Positions 35,204-44,589 of a DNA stretch of 64,000 bases are shown here, piece after piece (positions within the stretch are counted from its first letter, which is position 1; the number at the start of each line of letters is the position of its first letter). The stretch is from Pseudomonadota bacterium (GTDB taxonomy: Bacteria; Pseudomonadota; Alphaproteobacteria; Rhizobiales; Tepidamorphaceae), in contig JAEWYT010000121.1 in the NCBI GenBank assembly GCA_023458595.1, forward strand, positions 1-64,000. Reading direction: 5' to 3'. The translations under genes were made by a program, and so were the position numbers. The notes under the pieces are model-generated. The model searched no databases. It saw nothing but the letters and a program-made list of their open reading frames with translations, and was not told the DNA's origin.

Positions 35204-36223
35204 CTACTCTCCCGCTTCCGCCTGAAGGGCCTTCAGGTCCCAGCAGCTGTCGGGCTTGAGGTTGTCCTTCGTCGTCGCCTTCAGCAGCGTGTAGAGGTAC
35301 GGCGACGAGGTTCCGGGCGGCTGGCCGCTCTGCAGCAGGTACTTGATCATCGTGACCATGTTGTAGCTTTCCTGCTTCAGCTCGGTCATGACGACGGCGC
35401 CGTAGGTGCCGTTCTCGATCATGTCGCAGTCGGCCGTCTTCTCGCCGCCGCCCGTCGTCACGAGGAACACCTTGTCCTGCATGCCGGCGTCGCGGATCGC
35501 CGCGGCCGCACCGGTCGCGTCGCCGTCCCAGAAGTCGATGATCCCGCAGATGTCAGGGTGCTGCTGCAGCATGGTGGTGGTCACGTTGCGCGAGGTCGTC
35601 GCGTCCCAGTTCGAGTCGGGCTTGGCCACGACCTCGAAGTCGGGATGCTTGGAGAGCACGTCCATGATGCCGGCATACTGGAACAGGCTCGTCGCGTTCA
35701 CCTGATCGCCTTGCACGAGGCCGATCTTCTTCGAGGAGTCGGGGCCGCAGCCCTTGACCACGGCTTCCGCCTCCAGCCGGCCGAGCTGGGTCCAGTCGCT
35801 GCCGAGATAGGCGTCGGCCTTGAAGTTCGCCGGGTTGTCGATGAGCAGGACGTAGATTCCCGCCTCCTGCGCCTTCTTCATGAGCTTGGAGTAGGAATTC
35901 AGGTCCGGCGACATGACGATCAGCACGTCGGGCTTGGGATCCGCCGAGATCGCCTCGGTGATCGCCTGGGCGCCGGCTTCCACGCTCCAGTTCGGATCGC
36001 GCGTCTCGAAGACGCCGCCGAAGGCGTCGACCTCGCGCTTGAGGATCGCGGCCCAGCCCTGGGCGAGGTCGAAGCCCATGGCCATCGGCACGAGCAGGAC
36101 GCGCTTGCCCTTGAGCGCTTCGGCATAGGCGGCCGGAGCGGGATCCTGCGCATATGCCGGCAGCGCGGCGAAAGTCGCCGCCGTCAGCGCGGCAGCGGCC
36201 AGTACGGTTCTCATCGGTTTCAT
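35204..36223 (-). CDS. Ribose-type ABC transporter substrate-binding protein
   Basis: A 339-residue periplasmic-binding protein of the RbsB/Peripla_BP_4 type. A signal peptide occupies ~1-26 (ending 'ALPAYAQD'). The fold markers 'DVLIVMSPDLNSYSKLMKKA', 'GIYVLLIDNPANFKADAYLG' and 'CGIIDFWDGDATGAAAAIRD' are present. The ligand is unknown; the lactonase-like propellers encoded alongside suggest a sugar lactone, sugar acid or similar solute (inference). Confidence 0.92.
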   Translation of the reverse strand: MKPMRTVLAAAALTAATFAALPAYAQDPAPAAYAEALKGKRVLLVPMAMGFDLAQGWAAILKREVDAFGGVFETRDPNWSVEAGAQAITEAISADPKPDVLIVMSPDLNSYSKLMKKAQEAGIYVLLIDNPANFKADAYLGSDWTQLGRLEAEAVVKGCGPDSSKKIGLVQGDQVNATSLFQYAGIMDVLSKHPDFEVVAKPDSNWDATTSRNVTTTMLQQHPDICGIIDFWDGDATGAAAAIRDAGMQDKVFLVTTGGGEKTADCDMIENGTYGAVVMTELKQESYNMVTMIKYLLQSGQPPGTSSPYLYTLLKATTKDNLKPDSCWDLKALQAEAGE

Positions 36224-36273
36224 CGTTTCACTCTTTCCCCTGTTGGACTCTGATGTCGTTGTCGGCGCTCCGT

Positions 36274-37260
36274 TCAGATATCGCCCTGCTGGGCCGTCTG
36301 CTCGTCGCGCGGGTTGAGCACGCCGTCGACGATGATCGCAAACAGCAGGATCGTCGATTTGATGAGGTTCTGATAGAGCAGCGGGATGTCGATGATCGTC
36401 ATCGCGTTCAGCATGATGCCGATCAGCGCCGCGCCGACGAGGACGTTGCGGACGCCACCCTTTCCGCCGGACAGGCCGATGCCGCCGATCACCGCGACGA
36501 GCACGATGTCGTAGAGCAGGGTGGAATTGACCACGCGGGTGTTGATCGAGTGCAGGCTGGCCGCCGTCAGCAGTCCCGCCACGAAGGCGATCACCGCCGA
36601 CAGAGCGTAGCGCAGCATCAGCATCGGCCGCACCGGGATGCCGATGTTGCGCGCCCCGATCGGATTGTCGCCGGCGTAGTAGACGTACCGGCCCCATTTC
36701 GTGAAGCGCAGGAGAACGAACGCCGCGCCGGAGAGCAGCAGGAAGAGATAGATCTCGATCGGCACGCCGAGAAACCGCAGCCCGCCCGTGATCTCGACCC
36801 AATGCCCGTCGGGCACCGGCACCGCGTCCGAAGGGATCAGCTGCGAGCGCACGTAGCCGAAGACGAAGGCCCCGCTCGCCAGCGTCACGAAGATCGCCGG
36901 GACGTCGGCATAGGCGATGAGGAAGCCGTTTATCAGCCCGATCGCCAGCACGCCGCCGAGCACCAGCGCGAACGCCAGGGAGTCCGGCATCCCGTCGCCG
37001 AGAAGCTGCAGGTACCAGGCGACCGACATCGCCATCACGGCGACCATCGACAGGTCGATGCCACGCCCGATGATGACGACCGACATCCCCAGCGCGAGGA
37101 TGCCCAAAACCGCGATGGAGCGGACGATGGCGATCAGGTTCGCCGCCGTCAGGAATCCCGGCAGCCCGATCACGGCGGCGCCGAAGATCAGGACCGCGAC
37201 GACGAGGACGATCCGTTCCTGGTTCAGATTCCGCAGGAAAGTCGCGACGCTCCCGCCCAT
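36274..37260 (-). CDS. Ribose-type ABC transporter permease
   Basis: A 328-residue RbsC-type permease ('LALGMSVVIIGRGIDLSMVA', 'FTKWGRYVYYAGDNPIGARN', 'LVAVIGGIGLSGGKGGVRNV'). It is unfused and pairs with the propeller-fused permease as a heterodimer. The ATG at 37260 is preferred over the GTG two codons upstream because GAGG lies at good spacing. It is the first gene of the operon, running to 30472. Confidence 0.92.
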   Translation of the reverse strand: MGGSVATFLRNLNQERIVLVVAVLIFGAAVIGLPGFLTAANLIAIVRSIAVLGILALGMSVVIIGRGIDLSMVAVMAMSVAWYLQLLGDGMPDSLAFALVLGGVLAIGLINGFLIAYADVPAIFVTLASGAFVFGYVRSQLIPSDAVPVPDGHWVEITGGLRFLGVPIEIYLFLLLSGAAFVLLRFTKWGRYVYYAGDNPIGARNIGIPVRPMLMLRYALSAVIAFVAGLLTAASLHSINTRVVNSTLLYDIVLVAVIGGIGLSGGKGGVRNVLVGAALIGIMLNAMTIIDIPLLYQNLIKSTILLFAIIVDGVLNPRDEQTAQQGDI

Positions 37261-37383
37261 GCACACCTCGTCGCCCGGTTGGTCTCGGATCCGCCCCGGA
37301 ACCGAAAATTCAGCTTAGCGAGCGCCGAAAGCCGGCGTCCAATGAAAGATTCTGCGCATTATCGATACCGAACCGGAATGTGT

Positions 37384-38328
37384 TCAAACGATATGCAGAT
37401 GCGGCCCCGGCGTGCGCCCCTGTGCCGCCGTTTTGTTCTCTTCGGCCATGATGTGCGCCCTGAGGCCTTCGATGAACCGCTTGCCGTAGGCCGGCAGGGG
37501 CATTCGCCCGTCCCAGATGGCGCATATGTCGAAGCTGATCTGCTCGCCGCGCAGCGTGATCGGGCGGCTCGTCAGCGTGTGGCTGTCGAGCCGCGCCGAC
37601 GAGGGTACGACGGCGACGCCGTTTCCGCCTTCCGCCAGCGCGAACAGCGTGTGCGGCGAAGCCCCTTCCAGCACGATCCGCGGCACGATTCCGGTCAGCC
37701 GGCAAGCGGCGTCGAAGACCTCGCGCGAGGCGTGGCGGCGGTTCAGCGTCAGGATCGGGCTTTCGAGCAGCGCGGCGATCTCGATCGGACCGCCGGTATC
37801 CGGAAGCAGGTCGGGCGTGGCGACCGCCAGGAAGGCGAGCTCGCCGAGGCGAAGGGTCTCGAAGGGCTCGATCGGCGTGGAGGGCATCGCGCTGATCGTC
37901 AGGTGTACCGAGCCCGCCTGGAGCCTTTCCATCAGTTCGGGCCCGCCGGCGTCCTCGAGCCGCACGTCGATCCCCGCATTGGCCGCGCGCCAGTCGCGCA
38001 GGAACATCGGCAGGTAGCGCTCGATCAGCTGCGAACAGGCGCCGATCTTCAGGAGCCCGCTCTGGTCCCGCGCGAGATCGCCGGCGAAGGCGCGCAGGTC
38101 GCGGTCCGCCGCCAGCACGCCGTTGACGCGCGACAGGAGCGCCTCGCCGGCCGCCGTCAGCCTCACGTTGCGTCCCGCCTTCTCGAACAGGCGCAGCCCG
38201 AGGGACTCCTCCAGGCTGCGGATCTGCCGCGACAGCGCCGACTGGGTGATGTTCAGCATCTGCGCCGCCAGCGTGATGTTCTGCGTTTCGGCGGCCGTCA
38301 CGAAGCCGGTATAGGTGCGGATATCCAT
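37384..38328 (-). CDS. LysR-family transcriptional regulator
   Basis: A 314-residue LysR protein with N-terminal helix-turn-helix ('FVTAAETQNITLAAQMLNIT', 'QSALSRQIRSLEESLGLRLF') and a periplasmic-binding-like effector domain (~90-300). It lies between the isochorismatase-like gene and the ABC operon, all on the minus strand, 123 bases before the permease start, so it likely controls the transporter and perhaps itself. Confidence 0.93.
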   Translation of the reverse strand: MDIRTYTGFVTAAETQNITLAAQMLNITQSALSRQIRSLEESLGLRLFEKAGRNVRLTAAGEALLSRVNGVLAADRDLRAFAGDLARDQSGLLKIGACSQLIERYLPMFLRDWRAANAGIDVRLEDAGGPELMERLQAGSVHLTISAMPSTPIEPFETLRLGELAFLAVATPDLLPDTGGPIEIAALLESPILTLNRRHASREVFDAACRLTGIVPRIVLEGASPHTLFALAEGGNGVAVVPSSARLDSHTLTSRPITLRGEQISFDICAIWDGRMPLPAYGKRFIEGLRAHIMAEENKTAAQGRTPGPHLHIV

Positions 38329-38403
38329 CGACGTGGCCCGGATTGACGCGATTACGCTATTGGCCGCGCGACGGCGCTGTCAACTTCGGCGCGGCGCCGG
38401 CGG

Positions 38404-39042
38404 TCAGCCGGCCAGTTCGGCGACCAGCGCGTCGGTCGTCACCTGCCGGCAGTAGCCCTTGATGGTCGTCAGCGAATGGTCGTGCCGCGCCTGCGTATAG
38501 GTGAGGCAGGCGTCGGTCACCTGCGTCACCAGATAGCCGAGATCGCAGGCGTCCCGGATCGCGCTCTCCACGCACTGGTCCGTGACGAGCCCGGAGATGA
38601 CGAGTTGCCTCACCCCGAGGTTGCGCAGGACGTAGTCGATATGGGTCGAGACGAAAACCGAGGAGGACGATTTCGGCAGGACGATCTCGTCGTCGCCCGG
38701 CTTCAGCGCGTCGATCACCTTGCCGTCCCACGACCCCTTCGGGACGTTGAAGCCGGTGATCTTGTAGTCGAGGCTGCGGTCGCGGCCGTCCCGCGTGAGG
38801 CTCTCGATCGTGGTGTACATCACCTCGATTCCCGCCGCGCGGCAGGCCGCCTGCAGTCGCTGCATGTTCGGCACCACGCGCGCCTCGAGCTGGTCGAAGA
38901 ACCAGCCGTACTTCTCGCCGAACTCGGGCGCGGGGACGTCCTTGAACTCGCCGCCCTTGCGATGCGCGCAGAAGTTCTGCACGTCGATATAGAGGAGCGC
39001 GGACTGCTCCGTGACGAGCGGCACGTCCCGGGTGAGCGTCAT
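38404..39042 (-). CDS. Isochorismatase-family cysteine hydrolase
   Basis: A 212-residue hydrolase. The catalytic triad is visible: Asp20 ('LLYIDVQNFC'), Lys in 'VLPKSSSSVF' and the nucleophilic Cys in 'SGLVTDQCVESAIRDACD'. The family hydrolyses amides and related bonds (nicotinamidase, N-carbamoyl compounds, ureidoacrylate). The start at 39042 has an AAGGGA ribosome site; a TTG-initiated version would add five residues. It ends two bases from the N-formylglutamate amidohydrolase-like gene region, indicating one transcript. Confidence 0.9.
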   Translation of the reverse strand: MTLTRDVPLVTEQSALLYIDVQNFCAHRKGGEFKDVPAPEFGEKYGWFFDQLEARVVPNMQRLQAACRAAGIEVMYTTIESLTRDGRDRSLDYKITGFNVPKGSWDGKVIDALKPGDDEIVLPKSSSSVFVSTHIDYVLRNLGVRQLVISGLVTDQCVESAIRDACDLGYLVTQVTDACLTYTQARHDHSLTTIKGYCRQVTTDALVAELAG

Positions 39043-39043
39043 T

Positions 39044-39820
39044 TCACGTCCCTTCAAGCCAGCGGTCGAGCGTCACGGATAGCCATTCCGCCCAGCGGTC
39101 CTGTCCCGCGGCGCCATCGATATGGTCGTTGCGGATCTCCATCAGGCTGTGCGGCAGGCCGCGGGCCTCGCCGTGCCGCGGGACGAACCAGTCCGACAGG
39201 TCGTCGATCCGGTAGGGCTCGTTCATGCCGATCCGCAGTTCGGGGCGGAGATCTTTGACGAGATCGGCGAGGCGCGCGGATGTGTGCTCGTCCTTTCGGA
39301 ACAGGAAGCCGATGTCCCAGGGACGGGAAACGCCTCCGAAGACCGGCGTGAACGAATGGATGGAGAAAGCCGCCCGGACAGGACCCCGATCGAGGACGTT
39401 CGCCACGGCGTCCTGGAACGGCTGGAAAATCTCGTCCACCCGGGCCGTGCGCTCCGGTTCCGTCAGGTCCAGATTTGCCGGGACGGTCGATCCGTCGCTG
39501 ACCTCGGGAATCGAGTCCGGGGCGGCGGTCGGTCGGTTGCAGTCGATGACGAGCCGGCTGTAGGGCTGCAGCACGCACGCGCATCCGAGGCGCTCGGCCA
39601 TGCGCCTGGCGACCGCACCGGCGCCGATGTCCCAGCCTATGTGCCGGTCTATATCGCCTCCGGGCAACCCGAGATCGCCGAGAACCGACGGGATCGCCTG
39701 GCCCGCGTGCTCGCAGACCAGCAGGATCGGGTGGTCGCTGTCGGGATTGACGATCTCCAGCGGCGCCGGATCGTCCGGCGTCAGAAGTGTGCGGGAGGTC
39801 GCGTCCGAAACAGCCGCCAT
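39044..39820 (-). CDS. N-formylglutamate amidohydrolase-family protein
   Basis: A 258-residue protein with the FGase fold markers 'PILLVCEHAGQAIPSVLGDL', 'DRHIGWDIGAGAVARRMAE', 'YSRLVIDCNRP' and 'AAFSIHSFTPVF'. The family are metal-dependent amidohydrolases that release formate or related acids from N-acylated glutamate and similar compounds. It is followed on the same strand by the isochorismatase-like hydrolase and is divergent from the ligase gene at 39997, so the three likely form one pathway. Confidence 0.9.
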   Translation of the reverse strand: MAAVSDATSRTLLTPDDPAPLEIVNPDSDHPILLVCEHAGQAIPSVLGDLGLPGGDIDRHIGWDIGAGAVARRMAERLGCACVLQPYSRLVIDCNRPTAAPDSIPEVSDGSTVPANLDLTEPERTARVDEIFQPFQDAVANVLDRGPVRAAFSIHSFTPVFGGVSRPWDIGFLFRKDEHTSARLADLVKDLRPELRIGMNEPYRIDDLSDWFVPRHGEARGLPHSLMEIRNDHIDGAAGQDRWAEWLSVTLDRWLEGT

Positions 39821-39996
39821 GTCGCCTCTTCGGTTCCGGCGGGAAGGGATGTCGGCACGCTAGTCCGGATCGCGGGGAAGCGCCAGCGGGGACGGACGGC
39901 GCCGGTTGTCACGGCGCACGGCAAGTGTTTGTCTCCTGTCTGACGATTGCGCCGGATTCCCCGATCCGGCGGCCCCGCAAGTTCGAGAAGCCGCGC

Positions 39997-41310
39997 ATGA
40001 TCGCCAATCCGCTGATTTTCGTCGCCGCCCCCGATATCGCCGGCAAGACCCGCGGCAAGGCGTTTCCGGTCGCCGATCTGGACAAACGGCTACGCAGGGG
40101 CGTCGGCTGGACGCCCACCAACGTCATGATCACCTGCTTCGACGCCATCGCCGAAAGTCCGTTCGGCGCGCTGGGCGATCTCCTGCTCGTCCCCGATCCG
40201 AATGCCGGCGTCGAGATCGATTTCGGCGACGACGGCCCGGTCGAGCGCTTCATGCTCGGCGACATCACCGGGCTCGACGGTACGCCCTGGAACCTCTGCA
40301 CGCGGTCGATCCTCAGGGGTGCGCTGGATAGGCTGAAGAGGGTTGCCGGCATCGAGCTCGTGGCGGCCTTCGAGCACGAGTTCCAGTTCAAGGGGGCCAG
40401 TCCGCCTCTCGGACAGGCCTACGCGCTGACCGGGTTCTCCGGGCGCCGCCGTTTCGGCGAGGCCCTGATGGCCGCGCTGGACCAAGCCGGGCTGACGCCC
40501 GACACCTTCATGAAGGAATACGGCGCGAGCCAGTTCGAGATAACCAACGACCCGCGAAAGGGCGTCGGCGCCGCGGACGCCGCGGTGATCCTGCGCGAGC
40601 TGACGCGGATGACGGCCGCCCGGCTCGGCGAGGAGGTGAACTTCACGCCTATCCGCGATCCGGCGAGCGTCGGCAACGGCGTCCACATCCACATGAGCTT
40701 CGTCGACGGCGAGGGAAACCCCGCGACCTATTCGGCCGACAGTCCGGCAGGGCTGTCGGAGATCGCCGGGTCCTTCGTCGCCGGGGTCCTGAAGTACCTC
40801 GACCGTTTCCTCGCGCTCACCGCGCCCTCCGACATTTCCTACCTGCGGCTGACGCCGCATCGCTGGAGCGCGGCCTTCAACAATCTCGGCTTTCGCGACA
40901 GGGAGGCGGCGGTGCGGATATGCCCGGTCACCGCCGCCGATCCGCAGGCGGTCGCGCGGCAGTTCAATTTCGAGTTCCGCGCCGGAGACGCGGCCGCCTC
41001 GCCCCATCTGGCGCTGGCCGCGATCGTCCATGCCGGCTCGCAAGGAATAGAAGAAGGCCTGCCGGCCCCTGCGATCACGCAGGAGGACCTGTCGCTGCTG
41101 CCGGCCACGGAGCTGGCGAAGCGCGGCCTCATCCGGCTGCCGCGGTCGCTCGAGGAGGCCCTGGCGAAATTCGAGGCCGACGACACGGTTCGCGGCTGGT
41201 TCACGGGCGATTTCGCGTCCGTCTACGTCGCCCACAAGCGCGGCGAGCTGGCCTTTCTGAAGGGTATGAGCCCGGAGGAACGCTGCGCGGCCTATGAATC
41301 GTCGTATTGA
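39997..41310 (+). CDS. Glutamine synthetase-like gamma-glutamyl ligase
   Basis: A 437-residue glutamine-synthetase-fold protein. Metal/ATP-site elements are present ('AAFEHEFQF', 'SQFEITNDPRKG', 'NGVHIHMSFVDGEGN'). The substrate loop differs from true GlnA: instead of the NRLVPGxEAP-type segment it has 'YLRLTPHRWSAAFNNLGFRD' (around bases 40840-40905), and the GlnA adenylylation site is not evident. It is therefore probably a ligase for another amine or acid, as in PuuA or gamma-glutamylanilide-type enzymes. The ATG at 39997 is chosen as the first Met of the conserved region. It is divergent from the hydrolase pair. Confidence 0.85.
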   Translation: MIANPLIFVAAPDIAGKTRGKAFPVADLDKRLRRGVGWTPTNVMITCFDAIAESPFGALGDLLLVPDPNAGVEIDFGDDGPVERFMLGDITGLDGTPWNLCTRSILRGALDRLKRVAGIELVAAFEHEFQFKGASPPLGQAYALTGFSGRRRFGEALMAALDQAGLTPDTFMKEYGASQFEITNDPRKGVGAADAAVILRELTRMTAARLGEEVNFTPIRDPASVGNGVHIHMSFVDGEGNPATYSADSPAGLSEIAGSFVAGVLKYLDRFLALTAPSDISYLRLTPHRWSAAFNNLGFRDREAAVRICPVTAADPQAVARQFNFEFRAGDAAASPHLALAAIVHAGSQGIEEGLPAPAITQEDLSLLPATELAKRGLIRLPRSLEEALAKFEADDTVRGWFTGDFASVYVAHKRGELAFLKGMSPEERCAAYESSY

Positions 41311-41346
41311 CGCCTTCCGGCGGGCAACGCCGCGCCGGGTGGGAAT

Positions 41347-43029
41347 TCAGTCGCCGTCGCCGTCGTCGTCCGTCCGGTCCGGCCAGAACCGCACGCCCGG
41401 TCGCGCGTGGCCGCCGCTCGTCGCCGAGACGCTGCCGTCGGCGCGCCAGCACGCGGCGCCCTCCATGGTGCCGTCCTCCGAAAAGGCGATCGCGTTCATG
41501 CCGCCGCCGATATGCGGCACCACCCGCACGTCGTGTCCGCGCGCGTCGAGCGCGGCCCGGGCGCCGCTGTAACCCTTTTCGATCTCCACCTCCTCGCCCT
41601 GCGTCCAGATGCGAGGGGCCTCCACGGCATGCTGGAGCGGCATGCCGTGATCGACGACGTTGACGATCATCTGCATGGCGGACGGGAAGATGCGCGTCCC
41701 GCCGGGCAGGCCCACGGCGAAAGCCGGGCGCCCGTCCCGCAGCACGATGGTAGGCGACATCGCCGTCGGCACGCGCTTGCCCGGCACGATGGACATGGCG
41801 TTGCCCGGATGCGGATCGAAATTCGCCATGTAGTTGTTCGGAACGATCCCCGTGCCCGGGACCATGAAGCGGGCGCCGAAGAGCCAGTTGATGGTGTGGG
41901 TCGCGGCGACGACGTTGCCGGACCTGTCGGCGACCGTGACGTGGGTGGTGTTGCGCGGTTCCGCGTCGGGCGCCGGGCCCGTGGTTGGGCCGCCGCGCGC
42001 CCGGATTCGCCCCGCCGCCTCGCGCGCATAGTCCTTCGAGACCAGGCGTTCGACCGGAACGTCGACGAACGCGGGGTCGCCGTTGTAGGCGCGCCGGTCC
42101 TCGAAGGCGATCCGCATGACCTCTATGAGCAGGTGCAGCGTGTCGGGGGCGCCGAAGCCGAGCTCTCGCAGATCGTGGGCCTCCAGCATGTTCAGCATCT
42201 GCAGGACGTGAGTGCCGGATGCGGGCGGCGGCGCGCCCAGCACCTCGTATCCGCGGTAGCTGCCCGAGACGGGCGCGCGGTCGACGGTCCGGTAGCCGCG
42301 CAGGTCCTCGGCGCTCAGCCATCCCGCGTCTTCGCCGCCCGTCGCGATGCGCTCGGCGAGAGCGGTCCCGAGCACGCCTCCGTAAAGGGTGGGGGCGCCC
42401 TCCCGCGCGATCAGCGCCAGGGTCTCCGCGTACTGGGGCTGCACCAGTCGTTCCCCCGGCGTCAGCGGCCGCCCGCCCGGCACCAGCACCCGGGAGATCT
42501 CCGGGTCGAGCGACATGTCCGCGGCGCAGTCCCTGATCGCGCCGGCGAGATAGTGGGAGGCGACGAAGCCGCGCCGCGCGAAGCGGATGGCCGGCTCGAC
42601 GACGTCGGCCAGGGACAGGCGCCCGAAACGGGCGAGCATGTCGCACCAGCCCGCGAGGTTTCCCGGCACGGCCACGGCGGACGGTCCGACGATGTTCCGC
42701 CGGTTCTCCACCTCCATGTAGTCCGGCATCGTGTCGGAAATCGGCGTATAGATCGCCGCGTGTGCGGATTTCGGCGCCGTCGCCATCGCGTCGATGATCA
42801 CGTGCGTGCCGTCCGCGAGACGCAGATGCGATATGCCGCCGCCGGCGATGCCCACCATCATCGGCTCGACCACGGTCAGGGCGAAGAGCGCCGCCACCGC
42901 TGCATCGATCGCGTTTCCGCCCTCAGCCAGGATCTCGGTGCCGGCGGCCGAGGCGAGGGGATGGTTGGTCGCCACCACGCCGTTTCGGCCGGTCGCCGGC
43001 GCCTTTTCGCAGGAAAACGGCCACGTCAT
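41347..43029 (-). CDS. ggt: Gamma-glutamyltransferase-family Ntn-hydrolase
   Basis: A 560-residue proenzyme of the GGT family. The autocleavage/nucleophile Thr is in 'PRNTTHVTVADRSGNVVAAT', followed by 'PNNYMANFDPHPGNAMS' and 'VGLPGGTRIFPSAMQMIVNV'. No signal peptide is seen from the ATG at 43029, so the enzyme is probably cytoplasmic and could hydrolyse gamma-glutamyl products made by the neighbouring ligase. It is convergent with that gene (36-base gap). Confidence 0.92.
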   Translation of the reverse strand: MTWPFSCEKAPATGRNGVVATNHPLASAAGTEILAEGGNAIDAAVAALFALTVVEPMMVGIAGGGISHLRLADGTHVIIDAMATAPKSAHAAIYTPISDTMPDYMEVENRRNIVGPSAVAVPGNLAGWCDMLARFGRLSLADVVEPAIRFARRGFVASHYLAGAIRDCAADMSLDPEISRVLVPGGRPLTPGERLVQPQYAETLALIAREGAPTLYGGVLGTALAERIATGGEDAGWLSAEDLRGYRTVDRAPVSGSYRGYEVLGAPPPASGTHVLQMLNMLEAHDLRELGFGAPDTLHLLIEVMRIAFEDRRAYNGDPAFVDVPVERLVSKDYAREAAGRIRARGGPTTGPAPDAEPRNTTHVTVADRSGNVVAATHTINWLFGARFMVPGTGIVPNNYMANFDPHPGNAMSIVPGKRVPTAMSPTIVLRDGRPAFAVGLPGGTRIFPSAMQMIVNVVDHGMPLQHAVEAPRIWTQGEEVEIEKGYSGARAALDARGHDVRVVPHIGGGMNAIAFSEDGTMEGAACWRADGSVSATSGGHARPGVRFWPDRTDDDGDGD

Positions 43030-43249
43030 CGCTGAAATCTCGCTTTCGGAAGGCAAATCGATTTCTTTTCGCGCGGTTCGCACCCTCGGGGCCGGGGCGC
43101 CGTCACGTTAGGCCATCGCATCGATCGATCCAATGGGCCGCGGATTCGTGCGGCAAATCCTCTCGCGATACGCCGGACATGGCGTCCGGCCGGCGGGCCG
43201 AGTAAGGTGGCGCCGTCGCGAGTCCGTTTGTAACCGAAGGAAAGTTGTT

Positions 43250-44110
43250 ATGCGCTACGCGGCGCCTGAAACCATAGAAAGCGCGGTGGGGCTGCTCGCC
43301 GCCGAGAGCGGCGGAGTCCATGTCCTTGCCGGGGGAACCGATCTCCTGGTGCGGATGAAATCGGGGTTCGTGGAGCCCGACCTCGTGGTCGACATAAAGC
43401 GCATCCCCGAAATGCGGACGATCATTGAGGAAGACGGCGGCTTCCGCATCGGCGCGGGTGTCCCGACCGCCGAGATGGGCGAGCATGACGGCCTCGAGGC
43501 CGCCTGGCCGGGGGTCGTCGAGGCGGCCGAGCTGATCGGGTCGACGCAGGTCCAGGGCCGCGCCACGATCGCCGGTAATCTCTGCAACGCCTCGCCCGCC
43601 GCCGACAGCGTTCCCGCGCTCGTCGCCGCCGGCGCGACGGCGCGGATCGCCGGACCCGACGGGGTTCGCGAGCTCCCGGTCGAGGAGGTCCCGAAAGGGC
43701 CGGGCAAGACGGCGCTGAAGCGCGGCGAGTTCATCACCTCGATCTTCCTGCCGAAGCCCGCGCCGCGCTCGGCCGACGCCTATCTGCGCTTCATCCCGCG
43801 CACCGAGATGGACATCGCGGTGGTCGGCTGCGGCATCGCCGTGACGCTCGACGGCAAGGGCACCTGCACGGCGGCGCGCGTCGGTCTCGGCGCGGTCGCC
43901 CCGACGGTCCTCCTCGTCGAGGACGCGGCGAAGGCCCTGATCGGCACCGATTTGGGCGAGGCTGCGCTCGAACGTGTCGCCGAAGCCGTCTCCGCCGCCT
44001 GCCGCCCGATCGACGACAAGCGCGGCACCGTCGCCTTCAGAACCCGCGTCGCCGGCGTGCTCGCCCGCCGCGTCGCCGTCATCGCCCGCGACAGAGCCCG
44101 GAGCCAGTGA
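43250..44110 (+). CDS. Molybdenum hydroxylase FAD-binding (medium) subunit, CoxM-like
   Basis: A 286-residue FAD subunit of the xanthine dehydrogenase/CO dehydrogenase superfamily. The FAD motifs 'HVLAGGTDLLVRMKSG' and 'TIAGNLCNASPAADSVPAL' match CoxM's AGGHS and TIGG-type motifs in position. It passes electrons from the 2Fe-2S centres to an acceptor. The start has a GAAGGAAAG ribosome site. It is coupled to the next gene by a TGATG overlap. Confidence 0.93.
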   Translation: MRYAAPETIESAVGLLAAESGGVHVLAGGTDLLVRMKSGFVEPDLVVDIKRIPEMRTIIEEDGGFRIGAGVPTAEMGEHDGLEAAWPGVVEAAELIGSTQVQGRATIAGNLCNASPAADSVPALVAAGATARIAGPDGVRELPVEEVPKGPGKTALKRGEFITSIFLPKPAPRSADAYLRFIPRTEMDIAVVGCGIAVTLDGKGTCTAARVGLGAVAPTVLLVEDAAKALIGTDLGEAALERVAEAVSAACRPIDDKRGTVAFRTRVAGVLARRVAVIARDRARSQ

Positions 44111-44589
44111 TGAGCCAGATCCACGTTACCGCCACCATCAACGGCGACGTCACCGAGTTCCTCTGCGAGCCCGACGAGACGCTGCTCGACGTCCTGCGCG
44201 ACCGTCTCGGCCTCACCGGCTCCAAGGAAGGCTGCGGCACCGGCGACTGCGGCGCCTGCTCGGTGACCGTCGACGACCGCCTCGTCTGCTCTTGCCTGGT
44301 GCTGGGCGCGGAGGCGGACGGCGCCAGGATCGAGACGATCGAGGGCATGGCCGACGGCGAGACGCTGCATCCGCTGCAGCGCAAGTTCCTCGACCACGCC
44401 GCCCTGCAGTGCGGCATCTGCACGCCCGGCATCCTCATCGCCGCCAGATCGTTGCTCGAGCGCAATCCCGATCCGAGCGAGGAAGAGGCCCGTTACTGGC
44501 TCGCCGGCAACCTCTGCCGCTGCACGGGTTACGACAAGATCATCCGGGCCGTCCTCGATACGGCGGCCGAGATGAGGGAGGCACGCTGA
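44110..44589 (+). CDS. Molybdenum hydroxylase 2Fe-2S (small) subunit, CoxS-like
   Basis: A 159-residue protein with both 2Fe-2S clusters: the plant-ferredoxin-type set 'EGCGTGDCGACSVTVDDRLV' with a following Cys, and the second set 'LQCGICTPGIL' plus 'NLCRCTGYDKI'. It wires the molybdenum site to FAD. TGATG overlaps on both sides show tight co-expression. Confidence 0.95.
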   Translation: MSQIHVTATINGDVTEFLCEPDETLLDVLRDRLGLTGSKEGCGTGDCGACSVTVDDRLVCSCLVLGAEADGARIETIEGMADGETLHPLQRKFLDHAALQCGICTPGILIAARSLLERNPDPSEEEARYWLAGNLCRCTGYDKIIRAVLDTAAEMREAR

